From Deltaproteobacteria bacterium (GTDB lineage Bacteria > Desulfobacterota > Desulfobacteria > Desulfobacterales > C00003060), in the NCBI GenBank assembly GCA_003647435.1, contig QMMV01000126.1, positions 1 to 6,309 on the forward strand: a stretch of DNA of 6,309 nucleotides, written 5' to 3'. Shown piece by piece: positions 6,074-6,309 of this stretch (position 1 is its first letter; the number at the start of each line of letters is the position of its first letter). The translations under genes and the position numbers were made by a program. The notes under the pieces were generated by a model that did not search any database, had not been told where the DNA came from, and saw only the letters and a list, made by a program, of their open reading frames with translations.

Positions 6074-6215
6074 GTAACACTTTAGCTCTTTTAAAAAACA
6101 GACATACGGAACGGACAGCCCATCCGATTGGAAACCGTCTCAAACTCAGACAGTGAGCCAGTCTCCAATCGGATGGCCTGTCCGCAATAATACTTTCAAA
6201 AATCTAAACTGATAC
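6074..6215 (+). mobile_element. Miniature inverted-repeat element, copy 2 (142 bp)
   Basis: The left end GTAACACTTTAGCTC and the following TTTTAAAAAACAGACATAC are the same as copy 1 apart from one A in the A-run. The right end, from CAATAATA (6185) to CTAAACTGATAC, matches copy 1 with two substitutions. The terminal repeats match each other at 17 of 22 positions. Identical 8-base duplications GATTTGTC flank it at 6066-6073 and 6216-6223. Between the conserved ends lies a 77-base core that copy 1 replaces with a single A. It is non-coding and in the same orientation as copy 1. The target duplication differs from that of copy 1, so the two were separate insertions. Confidence 0.87.
6112..6184. 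repeat. Long palindromic hairpin in the core of copy 2
   Basis: CGGACAGCCCATCCGATTGG (6112-6131) and its near-perfect reverse complement (6165-6184) form a 20-base stem with one mismatch, extended by one A-T pair. The 30-odd-base loop contains a small CTCA/TGAG stem (6145-6148 with 6154-6157) and two GTCTC copies. It is GC-richer than the element ends. No T-run follows, so it is not a standard terminator. It could fold in RNA or extrude as a cruciform. Confidence 0.8.
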
Positions 6216-6223
6216 GATTTGTC

Positions 6224-6309
6224 AAAAAAACGTTTTAGACCAAGCGAAAAGGAATTTGGGCACCAGGCCGCATGATACCTGATACTGTTTTTCTTTACGC
6301 TCAGTTACC
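6224..6309. other. Right edge, nothing recognised
   Basis: This is AT-rich intergenic sequence after copy 2, with no reading frame, RNA gene or clear signal. A short GATACCTGATAC direct repeat (6274-6285) is present and is probably chance. Confidence 0.4.

Noticed and set aside
335..6215. Composite transposon carrying iorAB-lepA-CBS between two element copies
   Set aside because: Each copy has its own distinct 8-bp target duplication, which indicates independent insertions rather than joint movement.
6274..6293. CTGATAC near 6279 as the missing right end of the solo element at 5975
   Set aside because: The preceding bases lack the CTAAA part of the terminal repeat, and the following 8 bases match the left flank poorly.

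Overview
The window looks like chromosomal DNA from an anaerobic bacterium of the Desulfobacterota (former Deltaproteobacteria) type. That is an inference: an indolepyruvate:ferredoxin oxidoreductase implies ferredoxin-based anaerobic amino-acid metabolism, base composition is moderate, and the intergenic DNA carries degenerate short repeats of a kind I associate with sulfate reducers. No rRNA or other taxonomic marker is present.

Layout. Positions 1-845 hold no convincing gene. They contain a strong intrinsic terminator (34-66) for a gene ending left of the window, set inside a longer foldback (1-104). They also contain two patches of a degenerate 7-base repeat and a 67-bp miniature transposable element (335-401) with exact 8-bp target duplications. 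Positions 846-5116 hold a tight plus-strand gene series: iorA, iorB (overlapping the restored iorA end by 8 bases) and lepA (overlapping iorB by 4 bases). Positions 5117-5215 form a convergent spacer with a modest hairpin. A minus-strand gene at 5216-5818 encodes a 200-residue protein with two CBS domains. Positions 5819-6309 are intergenic and hold a solo end of the same element, another heptamer patch, and a second complete copy (6074-6215, 142 bp). That copy also has exact 8-bp target duplications and carries a 77-base hairpin core absent from copy 1.

How the genes work together. IorA (thiamine-diphosphate and iron-sulfur subunit) and IorB (gamma-type subunit) together oxidise aryl pyruvates to aryl-acetyl-CoA and reduce ferredoxin. 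As given, iorA is frameshifted near 2450-2468: the two-cluster ferredoxin domain that should end the protein lies in the -1 frame up to 2746. LepA (EF4) is a ribosome-associated GTPase with no known metabolic link to IorAB and probably shares only the transcript. The CBS protein is convergent and unrelated by sequence.

The most notable points are the non-autonomous element family with precise 8-bp target duplications, the hairpin core present in only one copy, the iorA frameshift, and an Asp-to-Asn change in the LepA P-loop.
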